Positions 7,076 to 16,296 of a stretch of 58,587 nucleotides of DNA are shown here, in pieces. The number at the start of each line of letters is the position of its first letter. Position 1 is the first letter of the stretch. The position numbers were made by a program, and so were the translations under genes. Origin of the DNA: Helicobacter sp. (GTDB lineage: Bacteria > Campylobacterota > Campylobacteria > Campylobacterales > Helicobacteraceae); the NCBI RefSeq assembly GCF_014799995.1, contig NZ_JAAVGY010000053.1, forward strand, positions 1 to 58,587, given 5' to 3'. The notes beneath the pieces were generated by a model. The model was given only the letters and a program-made list of their open reading frames with translations, was not told the DNA's origin and did no database searches.

Positions 7076-8938
7076 TCACAAAGAATCTATCATTGCCCGA
7101 ATATGTGTTTGATACCACTTGCTACCCCATATTTCATTATTGGTAAGGAGCTGTTGAAATTTGGGCATAAGGTCATTATAGCTTAATTTGGATTCCAAAA
7201 TCTTAACTAAATCTGCTGTGCTTAAAGGTAAAATTTTCATTCCTTTGATATGTGTATTTTCATTTTCAAAATAGCAGTTGAGGCGACTTCTAAAATCATT
7301 TAACACATTTTTATCCAAATAAGGCGCAATGAAAATCCCATAAGTTTTTTCTTGTGTTGCAAAATCCAAGTTCAACAAAAGATTTCCCAAGTGTCTTGAA
7401 ACGCTTTCCATTTCGGCTCTGCGTTGATTGGTTTTTTCAGTAAGTGTTGCTTCTATCATCAAATGATGATTATCATAAATATAAACAAAGTCTGCATTTC
7501 CTCCTGCTGCGTGGGATTTTGGTAAAAGATTAGAATCCAAACTTAACCCAGCTTCCAAGATTCTTTCAATGTTATTATTGTCAATATAACACCAAGCAAT
7601 AGCAATAATATATTCAAAAATTGTAGGAATTTTAGCTTCTGTGGTTACTTTTTCTAAAATTTTAGAATCATTGCTTCTATCGCTAAAAAGTTTTACAATC
7701 TCAATAATATGCTCTTTTTTAAATTGTGTTTGCAATAAAACATTAAGCCTTTGTTTGTCCAAATTTTGCCTATAAGTTTTTATCTCTTGTGGCTGTGAGA
7801 TTCCTAATATCTTAAAAGATTTTTTAAATTCTTCATCATTAAAATATTCGCTTAAAAGATTCTGTGAAATGGGAGTTATGGCTATTTTTTCTAAAATTTC
7901 ATTATATTTTGAATGCTTTAGGATAGTTGCAAAAATCGCATTGACGCTTACTTTATCCTTATCAAACTCAAAAATACCTGTGAGATTCAAATATCTGCGA
8001 TTCAAGTCCAAATAATCATATAAATTTGCCCATATTCTTGCTTCAAAAATAAATCTAAAAAATCTTTCTCCAAATTCCTCTAAACTTCCCTCACAAAACT
8101 TTGCTAAATCTTTGATTTTATCCTCTTTTTTGCCCTGTCTCGTAAGATAAGGCAAATAAAGCTTTTTAAAATCTGCATATTCATTTGCATTAAATAATTT
8201 TTCTAAATCTTGAAAATTGTTAGAATCTCTAAAGGATAAAAAGACTTCTTGCAATGTTTTGATAATGCTTAAAGCAGTTTTTTCTCCTTTTGCGGTTTTA
8301 AAATAGTCAGTATTTAAGTTACTAGATTGCAAATCGACTAAAAACTCATAAAGTTGTGAATAGGGTGTATAATTTAAAACACTTGCAATAATGGTTTTAT
8401 CCTTGATGCATTGAATAAAAACTTGTGTATCTCTAAAATTATTTACAAGCGGTAACAACATAAAAATATCAAGCGTTAGACTTCCGCCAAATGCCCTAAA
8501 AATTTCTAAATACTTTTGCAATAAAGAATGGCTTTTTGAAAAATTCAATGTTGCTTTGAGAAAAAATAAAGAAATTAAATCAATTTGTAAAAATTCATTA
8601 TCTATTCTATAACTTTGATTTTTGATAAGATATAGCAATTCGTAGCCTTGTGCTGTGATTTGCTTCTCTTTGCGCTTGATAAGATTGTAATCTTCTAGTG
8701 GAGCAGATTTTACCCTCGCATCTTTTGTGCCTAGATGTGCGGTTTTGTTCTTGGATTCTAAAAGATTGTGTTGTTCTAAAAGCTCTAAATACCGCAGTTG
8801 CAATTCGGAATCATTAACCCAACTATCTGTTTCATCTGCACTTTTAAAAAGCTCCTCAAATAAAAGTAATTGGCTTTCAAAGTTGTAAAGCAAACCTTTA
8901 ACCCTTAAGCTTGTATTACCGAAATAATCATATTGCAT
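7076..8938 (-). CDS. AlwI-like type II restriction endonuclease
   Basis: The 620-residue protein is the last gene of an R-M operon, nine bases after a methyltransferase. Near residues 480-510 it reads GGNADFVYIYDNHHLMIEATLTEKTNQRRAEMESVSRHLG. This fits the PD-(D/E)XK-type site of the AlwI/MlyI/PleI family, with an Asp after GGNA and IEATLT in place of the canonical ExK. Those enzymes cut beside short asymmetric sites, GGATC for AlwI and GAGTC for PleI/MlyI, which explains two methyltransferases, one per strand. In this window GAGTC/GACTC occurs readily while GATC is very rare, which leans toward a GATC-containing target, though the few survivors outside the KAP island are mostly GGATC. Full-length and without frameshift. 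Specificity is inference. Confidence 0.65.
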   Translation of the reverse strand: MQYDYFGNTSLRVKGLLYNFESQLLLFEELFKSADETDSWVNDSELQLRYLELLEQHNLLESKNKTAHLGTKDARVKSAPLEDYNLIKRKEKQITAQGYELLYLIKNQSYRIDNEFLQIDLISLFFLKATLNFSKSHSLLQKYLEIFRAFGGSLTLDIFMLLPLVNNFRDTQVFIQCIKDKTIIASVLNYTPYSQLYEFLVDLQSSNLNTDYFKTAKGEKTALSIIKTLQEVFLSFRDSNNFQDLEKLFNANEYADFKKLYLPYLTRQGKKEDKIKDLAKFCEGSLEEFGERFFRFIFEARIWANLYDYLDLNRRYLNLTGIFEFDKDKVSVNAIFATILKHSKYNEILEKIAITPISQNLLSEYFNDEEFKKSFKILGISQPQEIKTYRQNLDKQRLNVLLQTQFKKEHIIEIVKLFSDRSNDSKILEKVTTEAKIPTIFEYIIAIAWCYIDNNNIERILEAGLSLDSNLLPKSHAAGGNADFVYIYDNHHLMIEATLTEKTNQRRAEMESVSRHLGNLLLNLDFATQEKTYGIFIAPYLDKNVLNDFRSRLNCYFENENTHIKGMKILPLSTADLVKILESKLSYNDLMPKFQQLLTNNEIWGSKWYQTHIRAMIDSL

Positions 8939-8947
8939 AGTTGTCCT

Positions 8948-9877
8948 TTAATAATTTGTAACCAACAATTCCTTAGAATCTGCCCTTTTTGTTTGATAAT
9001 TGCAATTTTTGTAAGAAAAATCTAAAAAATACACCTTAAATCTAGGGTTTTTTTGCAACCAATCCTTTAAGATAGAATGCTCTTTATTTTTATGAAAAAG
9101 AACATTCGAAAAAGCAAAACGAATATTTTTAGAATCTAAAAGCCTTAAAAACTCTAATAAATCTAATTCGTCTTGCAATCCCCAAGCATTGTTTTCATTA
9201 TAAGGAGCAGTGGCTAAAAAATAAGGGGGGTCAATATAAACAAAACTTTTAGAATCTAAAATATCTAAAGGAAATTTCCTAAAGTCTTTATTTGAAATTT
9301 TAATCTTTTTATTTTGTAGATTAAGGATAAATTGCCTTAATTTTTCCTGCATATTTTTATTAAAATCTCGTTTTCCGCAAGGCAAATTAAACTCTCTTTT
9401 GGAATTGAATCTAATTTGATTATTGAAAGCAAAAACGATTAAAACAAATAAATCAAAAGGGTTTTTCGTTTGATTATAATGATTTCTTAGTGCTAAAAAA
9501 TGTTCTTTATTATAGCTTGATAAACCTTTAGCACTATCGCATTTATAGAATCCATAACCATATTTTGCAGTATTTGAGAGATTAAAAGTATCAACGATAT
9601 GCCAAATTGTATCAAAAATCGTTTGTAGATTTTCATTTTGCAGGGCTTGATAAAACTGCATTAACTCCGTTAAAGAATCGTTAAGAATAATATTTTGAGC
9701 TTCAAGATTTATACCTACATTTGCTCCTCCACAAAATAAATCCAAAGCAACACTTATATCTTTAGGAAAAAGTGGAAGTAATTGTGATAAGAGTTTATAT
9801 TTGCCACCAACATAATTTAGCGGACTTGAGATAAATTTTTCCTCTTGGTTGAACCTTACTTGGTTAATACTTGACAT
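8948..9877 (-). CDS. Dam-class N6-adenine DNA methyltransferase (M2)
   Basis: The 309-residue protein carries NYVGGKYKLL near the N-terminus (motif X), DLFCGGANVGI (motif I, about residue 46) and YIDPPYF (motif IV, about residue 216). This order is that of alpha-class (D12/Dam-like) adenine methyltransferases. It methylates adenine in one strand of the site cut by the endonuclease downstream. Its start overlaps the upstream methyltransferase by 22 bases (9856-9877), so translation is probably coupled. Confidence 0.85.
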   Translation of the reverse strand: MSSINQVRFNQEEKFISSPLNYVGGKYKLLSQLLPLFPKDISVALDLFCGGANVGINLEAQNIILNDSLTELMQFYQALQNENLQTIFDTIWHIVDTFNLSNTAKYGYGFYKCDSAKGLSSYNKEHFLALRNHYNQTKNPFDLFVLIVFAFNNQIRFNSKREFNLPCGKRDFNKNMQEKLRQFILNLQNKKIKISNKDFRKFPLDILDSKSFVYIDPPYFLATAPYNENNAWGLQDELDLLEFLRLLDSKNIRFAFSNVLFHKNKEHSILKDWLQKNPRFKVYFLDFSYKNCNYQTKRADSKELLVTNY

Positions 9878-10908
9878 ACAAAAACTCTCTCTTTGTGATT
9901 TGATAGATTGCTTTTCCCACTACTAAAAGGCTTAAAATTATATTCAAACATTTGCACTTTGCCAATAGATTCTAAAATTTCTTTTATTTCATCTTGTTTT
10001 AGCCTTGCATTGCTTCTGGAGTTTGCGCTATAAGTATTATTATAACTCACCACCAATACTTTGCATATCTTTGCTAAGGAAGTTATCAAATCCTTAAAAA
10101 CCTCTTTTGCTCCAACATTGCAATATTTACTTAGATTCTCTGGCTTTGGCTTTAGGGCAACTCCATAAAGCTTTGGTTTCTTATTTTGGCTTAAATTCTC
10201 AAGTAAATGGTAGAATCGTGAATATTGTCTTGAATTATAAGGTGGGTCAATAAAGGCTATGTCTATATGTCTTTTTTGCTCTAAAAGCTGCTTTGCTAAG
10301 AGGTTAGAATCCTCTTTATAAATTTCTAGGGTTGTTGTAAGTTTAATAGGCTCTATCAACTCATACACAAACCTATCTTGCAAGGGAATATTTTTGCGAT
10401 ACGCATCATAATGCCCTACCGTATTTGCGATTCTATCTGCACTATATAACAAGCTTGCTAAAAGTATGTAAAATTCTTGTTTGTTGATAACTTTTAACTC
10501 TAAAAACCTATCCAATGTATCACGCAAATAACCTATGATTTTGCTATCGTTTTGGCTAAAAAACTTATCCCCAAAAGCTTTGGAGTAATAATTTTCTTTG
10601 ATATTTTTGGCTTGCAAGTTTGCAAACTCTTGCTTTAAGGATTCTAGTTTTTTAAAATCAAAGAAATCTTGCGCAAAGAATCCTTGATAAATCACAAAAT
10701 TGGAATACAAAAAGTCATTGAGGATACAATGGCTAAATTGTGGCTTTTTAGCAAAATATTCACTCACCACCCCTGTGCCGCAAAACACATCAAAAAAGCT
10801 AAGATTGCGTTTATCTTTATAATTAAAAGTCTTTAAAATGCTTTCATCAATGGATTCTAAAAGTTTCGTTTTTGCTCCTGTGTAGCGGCGAGAGGAAAGG
10901 TGAAACAA
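9856..10908 (-). CDS. Dam-class N6-adenine DNA methyltransferase (M1)
   Basis: A 350-residue alpha-class adenine methyltransferase with RRYTGAKTKLLESI (motif X), FFDVFCGTGVVSEYF (motif I, about residue 38) and IAFIDPPYNSRQYS (motif IV, about residue 217). It is the promoter-proximal gene of the M1-M2-R operon, so methylation can precede cutting. It differs from M2 in sequence, as expected when the two strands of an asymmetric site need different enzymes. The nearest upstream gene on this strand is ppc, 96 bases away. Confidence 0.85.
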   Translation of the reverse strand: MFHLSSRRYTGAKTKLLESIDESILKTFNYKDKRNLSFFDVFCGTGVVSEYFAKKPQFSHCILNDFLYSNFVIYQGFFAQDFFDFKKLESLKQEFANLQAKNIKENYYSKAFGDKFFSQNDSKIIGYLRDTLDRFLELKVINKQEFYILLASLLYSADRIANTVGHYDAYRKNIPLQDRFVYELIEPIKLTTTLEIYKEDSNLLAKQLLEQKRHIDIAFIDPPYNSRQYSRFYHLLENLSQNKKPKLYGVALKPKPENLSKYCNVGAKEVFKDLITSLAKICKVLVVSYNNTYSANSRSNARLKQDEIKEILESIGKVQMFEYNFKPFSSGKSNLSNHKERVFVCQVLTK

Positions 10909-11004
10909 GTCAATACCTTCTATTGAATTTGAGAGAAATTATAACAAGATTTTTGCGATATTCTTTCAAACACCCTTAAGATTGCGAATCACAACCCTAA
11001 CGAT

Positions 11005-13674
11005 TTACCCTGTATTCCTCACACCCTGTGCGATTCCAACAATCGTAGTAACGATTTGTTTTGCGATTCTCTCTTTTTGCTCGGCATACTGCGCATTTTT
11101 GTAGGCTTTCATTAAATAGAGTTGGAAAAAGCTAAGGCTTGTCAAGAAAGGCTTGCGAAGCAAAATAGACTCTTGGACTAGCTTTTCACTTGCGAGCAGG
11201 GATTCTTCCTCTCGGACATAGAGCAGCCAATGCAATGTGAGATGATATTCGCTCTCTATCATTTGCCAAATTCTCTGACGCAGGCTCTCCTCTTCTACAA
11301 AATCATTGTAATGCTTCGCAATCTCCAAATCCACCTTTAAAAAGGCTTGGGAGATGTTATCAATCGTGGTTTTAAAAAACAAATTCTCTTGATAGCATTT
11401 CTTTAAAATTTCTTTGTCTCCACATTCTTTATATGCCGCCTCTAAACCACTTCCCAAACCATACCACGCGGGAATAATTGCGCGATTCTGTGTCCAAGCA
11501 AACACCCAAGGAATCGCGCGCAAATCCTCTACATTTTGCGTGTCTTTGCGCTTGGAGGGACGCGAGCCAATGTTTAATTGTGAGATAAAGTAAATCGGGG
11601 TAGCAGATTTAAAATACTCAATGAACCCTTGCGTGTCATACACAAGCTTACGATAGGCTTTATAGGATTCTGTGCTAATCGTCTGCAAGATACTTTCAAA
11701 GCTAGAATCGTTTGCGTTAAAGTCCGTCCCAAATTTATCATAGACTGATTTTTTAAGCAAAGTTGCTAGCGCACTTGAGAGACTAGATTCTGCCTTTTTG
11801 GGGTTGAGATATTTGTAACTAATCATTTCGCCTTGTTCTGTGGTTTTTAAAAACCCCGCAACGCTACTAGGCAAAGAAGATAACAAGGCATCTTCTAGCG
11901 CACCTCCTCCACGACTGACGCTTCCTCCGCGTCCGTGAAACAATCTAAACTTCACTTTCAATTCTTCTTCAAGCATTATGAGATTCCCTATCGCCTTGCG
12001 CAAAGAATAATTACTGGCAAAGATTCCGCCATCTTTACTAGAATCCGAATAGCCAATCATAATTTCTTGACGATTCTTGCGGGATTGTAGATATTCGGCA
12101 TAATGCGGATTGGCACAAAGTGCGTGCAAGATTTTAGGTGCAGCCTCCAAATCCTCAATAGTTTCAAAGAGTGGCGAGATAGAAATACGCGTTTTTTTGC
12201 CTTTGCACCACAATCCACTTTGTTTCGCAAACCACAATACACAAAGCAAATCATTCGCACTTTGACACATAGAAATAATACAAGAATCAATGATATTATC
12301 GCTGATTCTGTCTTTTGCCCATTTGAAATGCACAAAACTAAGCAAAGTCTCTTGCGTGGATTCACTGAATTTTCCATAAAGCGCATTCAAATCCACCAAA
12401 GGCGCACTTAAAGCAGCATTTAAAATCCTTGTTTGCTCGCTCTCTGGTAAAAGCAACAAATCCCCCTCAATGTAACCCAAAGTAGCAAAAATCTCTGCAA
12501 GAGCTTGCCAAAACACCTCACGATGTTGGCGAAAGTCAAGCCGCATTAAATGGAATCCCGCAAGCAAGGCGAGGTTTTTTAACTCTCTTAAATAAGTGCC
12601 GCTTCGTTTATCTAGCGATTCTATCATCATCTCAATATCTTGGATAAATTCTTTGGAATTTTCATAGGTGTAGAGTTTGTTACCCTCAAGGGCACTTTGG
12701 GATAGATTGAGCATTAGGATTCGGTTTTGAAGTTTTTGACGCATACAAGTTAGCTTGGCGCGGAAAGGTTCTTGCAAAAAAAGTTTCTTTGCTATCGTGT
12801 CTAGGTAGTCCTTGTCCCTCTCCAAACTTTCTAGCAATGCTTCGCTTGGATTGGCATATTCTTGTGCGATAGAAAGCTCTCGGATTAGCCTATCAATGGA
12901 TTTGAGGTATTGGCGAATGATGGTCTGGTGCTGATGCTTCATCACTTCAATCATTACACGATTGGTTACATAAGGATTGCCGTCTCTATCGCCACCAATC
13001 CAACTTCCAAGCAAGATAGGAGACTTTTTAAGCGCGCAATCCCTCGTGCCTAGAAACTCCAATGCGTCTTGTATTTCTTGTAGAATATGCGCCCCACTTC
13101 GCAAAATAGAGCTTTCCATAAAATACAGCAAATTATCTAGCTCAAAAAGCACTTCAATTTTTTCATTGCGCACGATATGGCTATGCCAAAGCAGATTTAA
13201 GCGATATTTCAAATGCTCTTTCGCGCTTGTTTGTCCAAACTTAAACCACGAATCCAAATCATCATACATATCGTGGTAACTCTCTAGGAATGTTCTACGC
13301 AAGGATTCTGTGGGGTGTGCGGTGAAAACGGGATAAAACTGAATCTTTTTCAAGACTGCTTGAATATCCTCTGCATCGTATTGTTGCGCCTTTAGTTCCT
13401 TAATCGCACTGATAATTTGCCCCTCACTCTGTCGCAAGCTTAGATGATAACGTTCGTCAATGATATTTAAAAGCAAGTGATAAAGCGTGAAAGCCTTGAT
13501 GAGATTAGAGATTTCTTGCGAGCCAAGCTCTTGTAGCAAATCAGATTCTTCTTTAAACAAAAAGCTTGGATTATCCTTTAATGCAACAAAAATAGGTTTA
13601 ATTCTTGGGGCGACCTCATCTAGCAATTCACTTAAAGTAGAAAAAACAAAATCTATTTCTTTAAATTTTTCCAT
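11005..13674 (-). CDS. ppc: Phosphoenolpyruvate carboxylase
   Basis: The 889-residue length matches bacterial PEPC. Hallmarks are FTAHPTES (catalytic histidine at residue 120), GSWIGGDRDGNP, GYSDSSKDGG (bicarbonate and PEP site), FHGRGGSVSRGGG, and the C-terminal VRNTG needed for activity. It adds bicarbonate to PEP to make oxaloacetate, replenishing the citric acid cycle and feeding aspartate-family synthesis. It stands alone, divergent from argD. A malic enzyme at 19616 runs the opposite C4-to-C3 step. Many Helicobacter and Campylobacter strains are described as using pyruvate carboxylase or PEP carboxykinase instead, so its presence may separate this lineage. Confidence 0.95.
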   Translation of the reverse strand: MEKFKEIDFVFSTLSELLDEVAPRIKPIFVALKDNPSFLFKEESDLLQELGSQEISNLIKAFTLYHLLLNIIDERYHLSLRQSEGQIISAIKELKAQQYDAEDIQAVLKKIQFYPVFTAHPTESLRRTFLESYHDMYDDLDSWFKFGQTSAKEHLKYRLNLLWHSHIVRNEKIEVLFELDNLLYFMESSILRSGAHILQEIQDALEFLGTRDCALKKSPILLGSWIGGDRDGNPYVTNRVMIEVMKHQHQTIIRQYLKSIDRLIRELSIAQEYANPSEALLESLERDKDYLDTIAKKLFLQEPFRAKLTCMRQKLQNRILMLNLSQSALEGNKLYTYENSKEFIQDIEMMIESLDKRSGTYLRELKNLALLAGFHLMRLDFRQHREVFWQALAEIFATLGYIEGDLLLLPESEQTRILNAALSAPLVDLNALYGKFSESTQETLLSFVHFKWAKDRISDNIIDSCIISMCQSANDLLCVLWFAKQSGLWCKGKKTRISISPLFETIEDLEAAPKILHALCANPHYAEYLQSRKNRQEIMIGYSDSSKDGGIFASNYSLRKAIGNLIMLEEELKVKFRLFHGRGGSVSRGGGALEDALLSSLPSSVAGFLKTTEQGEMISYKYLNPKKAESSLSSALATLLKKSVYDKFGTDFNANDSSFESILQTISTESYKAYRKLVYDTQGFIEYFKSATPIYFISQLNIGSRPSKRKDTQNVEDLRAIPWVFAWTQNRAIIPAWYGLGSGLEAAYKECGDKEILKKCYQENLFFKTTIDNISQAFLKVDLEIAKHYNDFVEEESLRQRIWQMIESEYHLTLHWLLYVREEESLLASEKLVQESILLRKPFLTSLSFFQLYLMKAYKNAQYAEQKERIAKQIVTTIVGIAQGVRNTG

Positions 13675-13718
13675 TGAATATTCCTTGTATCGTGCAAGCG
13701 ACTTTAAAATGAATCAAA

Positions 13719-13724
13719 ATTATA
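13719..13724 (-). promoter_or_regulatory. -10 box of ppc
   Basis: On the minus strand TATAAT lies 45 bases before the ppc ATG; no convincing -35 is present. The remaining ppc-argD gap (13675-13841) is A+T-rich with no further recognisable site. Confidence 0.45.
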
Positions 13725-13841
13725 ACGCGTTTGGATAATGATAAGATTCTATAAATGTTGCAAATTATAACAAATTTTTATAAGATTATTTTTACTTTTC
13801 TTGTTTTAAAATTCTTAAAACTTCTCAAATCAAGGCAAACA

Positions 13842-15032
13842 ATGAAACAAGAAACCCTAAAACAAATGGATTTGGATTTCGTATTGCATACTTATGCGCG
13901 CAATTGGACACATTTTGTCAGAGGAAAAGGCGCGAGACTCTATGATGCGAACGATAAAGAATACATTGATTTTGGCTCTGGAATCGCCGTATGTAGTGTG
14001 GGACACGGCAATGAGCGTCTAGCCCAAGCAATCTATGAACAAGCAAAAAACCTAATCCACACTTCCAATCTTTATTTGATTGAGCCACAAGCCCTGCTTG
14101 CAAAGAAACTCGTAGAACTTAGCGGATATGATATGCGCGTATTTTTTGCAAATTCTGGCGCAGAGGCAAACGAGGGCGCGCTCAAGATTGCGAGAAAATT
14201 TGGTGAAGAAAATGGCGAACTCAAACGTTATCAAGTCATCACATTAGATTCCTCTTTTCACGGGCGCACGATTAGCACCCTCAAGGCAACTGCGCAAAGC
14301 AAAATGCACCAATACTTCGGACCATTTCCCGATGGATTCGTTTATGCAAAGGATTTAGACGATGTGCCAAACAAAATTAGCAGTGTAACTTGCGCGGTGC
14401 TCTTGGAGCTTGTGCAAGGCGAGGGTGGAATCACGCCTTTTGATAAGCAAGAAGTGCAAAAACTCGCCAAAATTCTGAAAGAAAAGAATATTTTGCTAAT
14501 GATTGATGAAGTGCAAACAGGTGTTTATCGCAGTGGCGAGCTGTTTGCCTCACAAGTATATGGAATCACGCCCGATGTAATTACTACGGCAAAAGGGCTA
14601 GCCGGTGGTGTGCCTATTGGTGCGGTGATGACGAATCTCAAAGATATTTTTGCTCCAAGCGACCACGGAAGCACCTTTGGTGGAAACTTCCTAGCCACGC
14701 GGGCGGCACTAGAAGTACTAGAGATTCTATCGGCACAAAAACAAAGCGGGAAGTTAGAGGAGACGATTGCATACTTTACCCAAAAACTCCAAAGTCTGCA
14801 AAAATCCCATTCAGAAATTTTCACAGAAGAAGTAGGTTTAGGGCTTATGCGCGGGCTTAGAGTGAGAGATTTAGACACCTTGACAAAATTCTTAAATGTC
14901 GCCTTTGAAGAGGGTGTCTTGGTGTTAAAAAGCGGAAAAAATACTGCACGATTCTTACCAAGCCTCACAATTACAAAAGAAGAGATAGATGAGGGCTTCA
15001 AACGCATAGAATCCTGTATTGCGAAATTATAA
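13842..15032 (+). CDS. argD: Acetylornithine aminotransferase
   Basis: A 396-residue class III PLP aminotransferase. Markers are YIDFGSGIAVCSVGHGN, NSGAEANEGALKIAR, LIDEVQTGVYRSG-type text (LLMIDEVQTGVYRSGELFA) and TTAKGLAGGVPIGA with the PLP lysine, then GSTFGGNFLATRAA. It converts N-acetylglutamate semialdehyde to acetylornithine in arginine synthesis, and may also act on succinyl-diaminopimelate. I chose ATG 13842 (MKQETLKQMD), which has an AAGG site and the usual family N-terminus; an in-frame ATG at 13755 would add a hydrophobic leader atypical for this enzyme. argB lies far away at 43878, so the arginine pathway is scattered. Confidence 0.93.
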   Translation: MKQETLKQMDLDFVLHTYARNWTHFVRGKGARLYDANDKEYIDFGSGIAVCSVGHGNERLAQAIYEQAKNLIHTSNLYLIEPQALLAKKLVELSGYDMRVFFANSGAEANEGALKIARKFGEENGELKRYQVITLDSSFHGRTISTLKATAQSKMHQYFGPFPDGFVYAKDLDDVPNKISSVTCAVLLELVQGEGGITPFDKQEVQKLAKILKEKNILLMIDEVQTGVYRSGELFASQVYGITPDVITTAKGLAGGVPIGAVMTNLKDIFAPSDHGSTFGGNFLATRAALEVLEILSAQKQSGKLEETIAYFTQKLQSLQKSHSEIFTEEVGLGLMRGLRVRDLDTLTKFLNVAFEEGVLVLKSGKNTARFLPSLTITKEEIDEGFKRIESCIAKL

Positions 15033-15038
15033 ATTCTC

Positions 15039-15069
15039 TTGACAGAGAGCAAGTCTTATGCTTTATAAT
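15039..15069 (+). promoter_or_regulatory. Promoter with 19-base spacer (MerR-type architecture)
   Basis: TTGACA at 15039-15044, 19 bases, TATAAT at 15064-15069. The spacer contains GAGAGCAAGTCTTA and ends TATGCTT, matching copies 2276 and 4375 in ten fixed positions. It lies 60 bases before the alcohol dehydrogenase start. Confidence 0.65.
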
Positions 15070-15128
15070 TTTGCATTTAAGTTTTAGGGTTTTGCCAAAC
15101 TTTAGAATAATTCAATTAAGGAGAAAAA

Positions 15129-16220
15129 ATGTTATTAAAAGATAATTTGACACAAGCACAAAATGGGCAAAGAATCACTGCCAAAGGCTATGCAGTCGCA
15201 CACAAAAGCGATACCTTTAAACCTTTCTCGTTCTCACGCCACGCGCTTGGCGAAAATGACATTCTCATTGAGATTCTCTTTGCCGGAATCTGCCACAGCG
15301 ACATTCACAGCGCACGCGAAGAATGGCACAAGGGAATCTTCCCAATGGTGCCCGGGCACGAAATCGCCGGGCGCGTGGCGGCTGTGGGCGCAAAGGTGAG
15401 CAAATTCAAGGTGGGCGACTATGCCGGCGTGGGCTGTATGGTCAATAGCTGCGGTGAATGCGAGGCATGCAAGCGCAGCCAAGAGCAGTTTTGCGAAAAC
15501 GGCAAAACCGTCTTCACCTACGACTGCCACGACCATTTCCACGACAACGAACCAACCTATGGCGGCTATTCGAACAACATTGTCGTGAGCGAAAAATTCG
15601 CCGTAAAAGTCCCCGAGGGCGCGCCGCTCGAGAAAGTCGCGCCGCTGCTTTGCGCGGGAATCACAACCTATTCGCCGATTAAATTTAGCAATGTCAAGGC
15701 GGGCGATAAAGTCGCCGTGGCGGGCTTTGGCGGGCTTGGCGTGATGGCACTCAAATACGCACTCAAAATGGGCGCGGAAGTCAGCGTGTTTGCGCGGAAT
15801 CGCAACAAAGAAAAAGAGGCGCTCGAGCTCGGAGCAAAGGCACTCTATACCGACACAAAAGGCGTCAAGGAACGTTTCGATTTCATCATCAGCACGATTC
15901 CGACAACATATGATGTGAATGCGTATATGGATTTGCTGAAGTTCGGCGGCGAAATGGCAATTGTCGGCTTGCCACCAGCAGAGACGAATCTCAAAATTGA
16001 CCTTATGCGGCTCGTTTGGGGCGCGGGCAAGAAGGTCTATGGCTCGATGATTGGCGGTATGAAAGAGACGCAAGAAATGCTCGATTTCTCGCTGCAACAC
16101 AAAATCTATCCTGAAACGGAGATTATTTCTATTGAGCAAATCAACGAAGCGTATGAGAATCTCACGAGCGGTAAAGCGAAATTCCGCTATGTGATTGATA
16201 TGAAAAGCTTAAAAGAATAA
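15129..16220 (+). CDS. Zinc-dependent alcohol dehydrogenase (YahK/CAD-like)
   Basis: A 363-residue medium-chain alcohol dehydrogenase. Catalytic zinc ligands are in GICHSD and PGHEIAGR. Structural zinc cysteines are in CGECEACKRSQEQFC, and the Rossmann loop is VAGFGGLGVMALK. The text CHDHFHDNEPTYGGYSN is typical of the YahK/cinnamyl-alcohol group, which reduces many aldehydes with NADPH. It is alone in its transcription unit behind a promoter shared in type with the two reductases, so aldehyde removal is the likely job. Its codons are clearly more G+C-rich than the flagellar genes after it, like the reductase at 2333. AAGGAG precedes the ATG. Confidence 0.92.
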   Translation: MLLKDNLTQAQNGQRITAKGYAVAHKSDTFKPFSFSRHALGENDILIEILFAGICHSDIHSAREEWHKGIFPMVPGHEIAGRVAAVGAKVSKFKVGDYAGVGCMVNSCGECEACKRSQEQFCENGKTVFTYDCHDHFHDNEPTYGGYSNNIVVSEKFAVKVPEGAPLEKVAPLLCAGITTYSPIKFSNVKAGDKVAVAGFGGLGVMALKYALKMGAEVSVFARNRNKEKEALELGAKALYTDTKGVKERFDFIISTIPTTYDVNAYMDLLKFGGEMAIVGLPPAETNLKIDLMRLVWGAGKKVYGSMIGGMKETQEMLDFSLQHKIYPETEIISIEQINEAYENLTSGKAKFRYVIDMKSLKE

Positions 16221-16246
16221 ATAATTTTTGCAGATTATTTGCATTA

Positions 16247-16263
16247 TGGAATAAAACTTGCTT
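16247..16263 (+). promoter_or_regulatory. Sigma54 promoter of flgBC-fliE
   Basis: TGGAATAAAACTTGCTT has the GG (16248-16249) and GC (16260-16261) separated by exactly ten bases, as needed for RpoN. It lies 33 bases before the flgB ATG. In Helicobacter and Campylobacter the rod and hook genes are RpoN/FlgR-dependent, so this agrees with the known hierarchy. Confidence 0.8.
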
Positions 16264-16296
16264 ACTCTTTGTAAAGTTCAAATTTAGGAGTTTGAT

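Noticed and set aside
15234..16139. Long open frame (301 codons) on the strand opposite the alcohol dehydrogenase
   Set aside because: It lies wholly opposite a clear zinc dehydrogenase; its codons mirror the G+C-rich third positions of that gene and the product is rich in His/Ala/Arg with no known fold.
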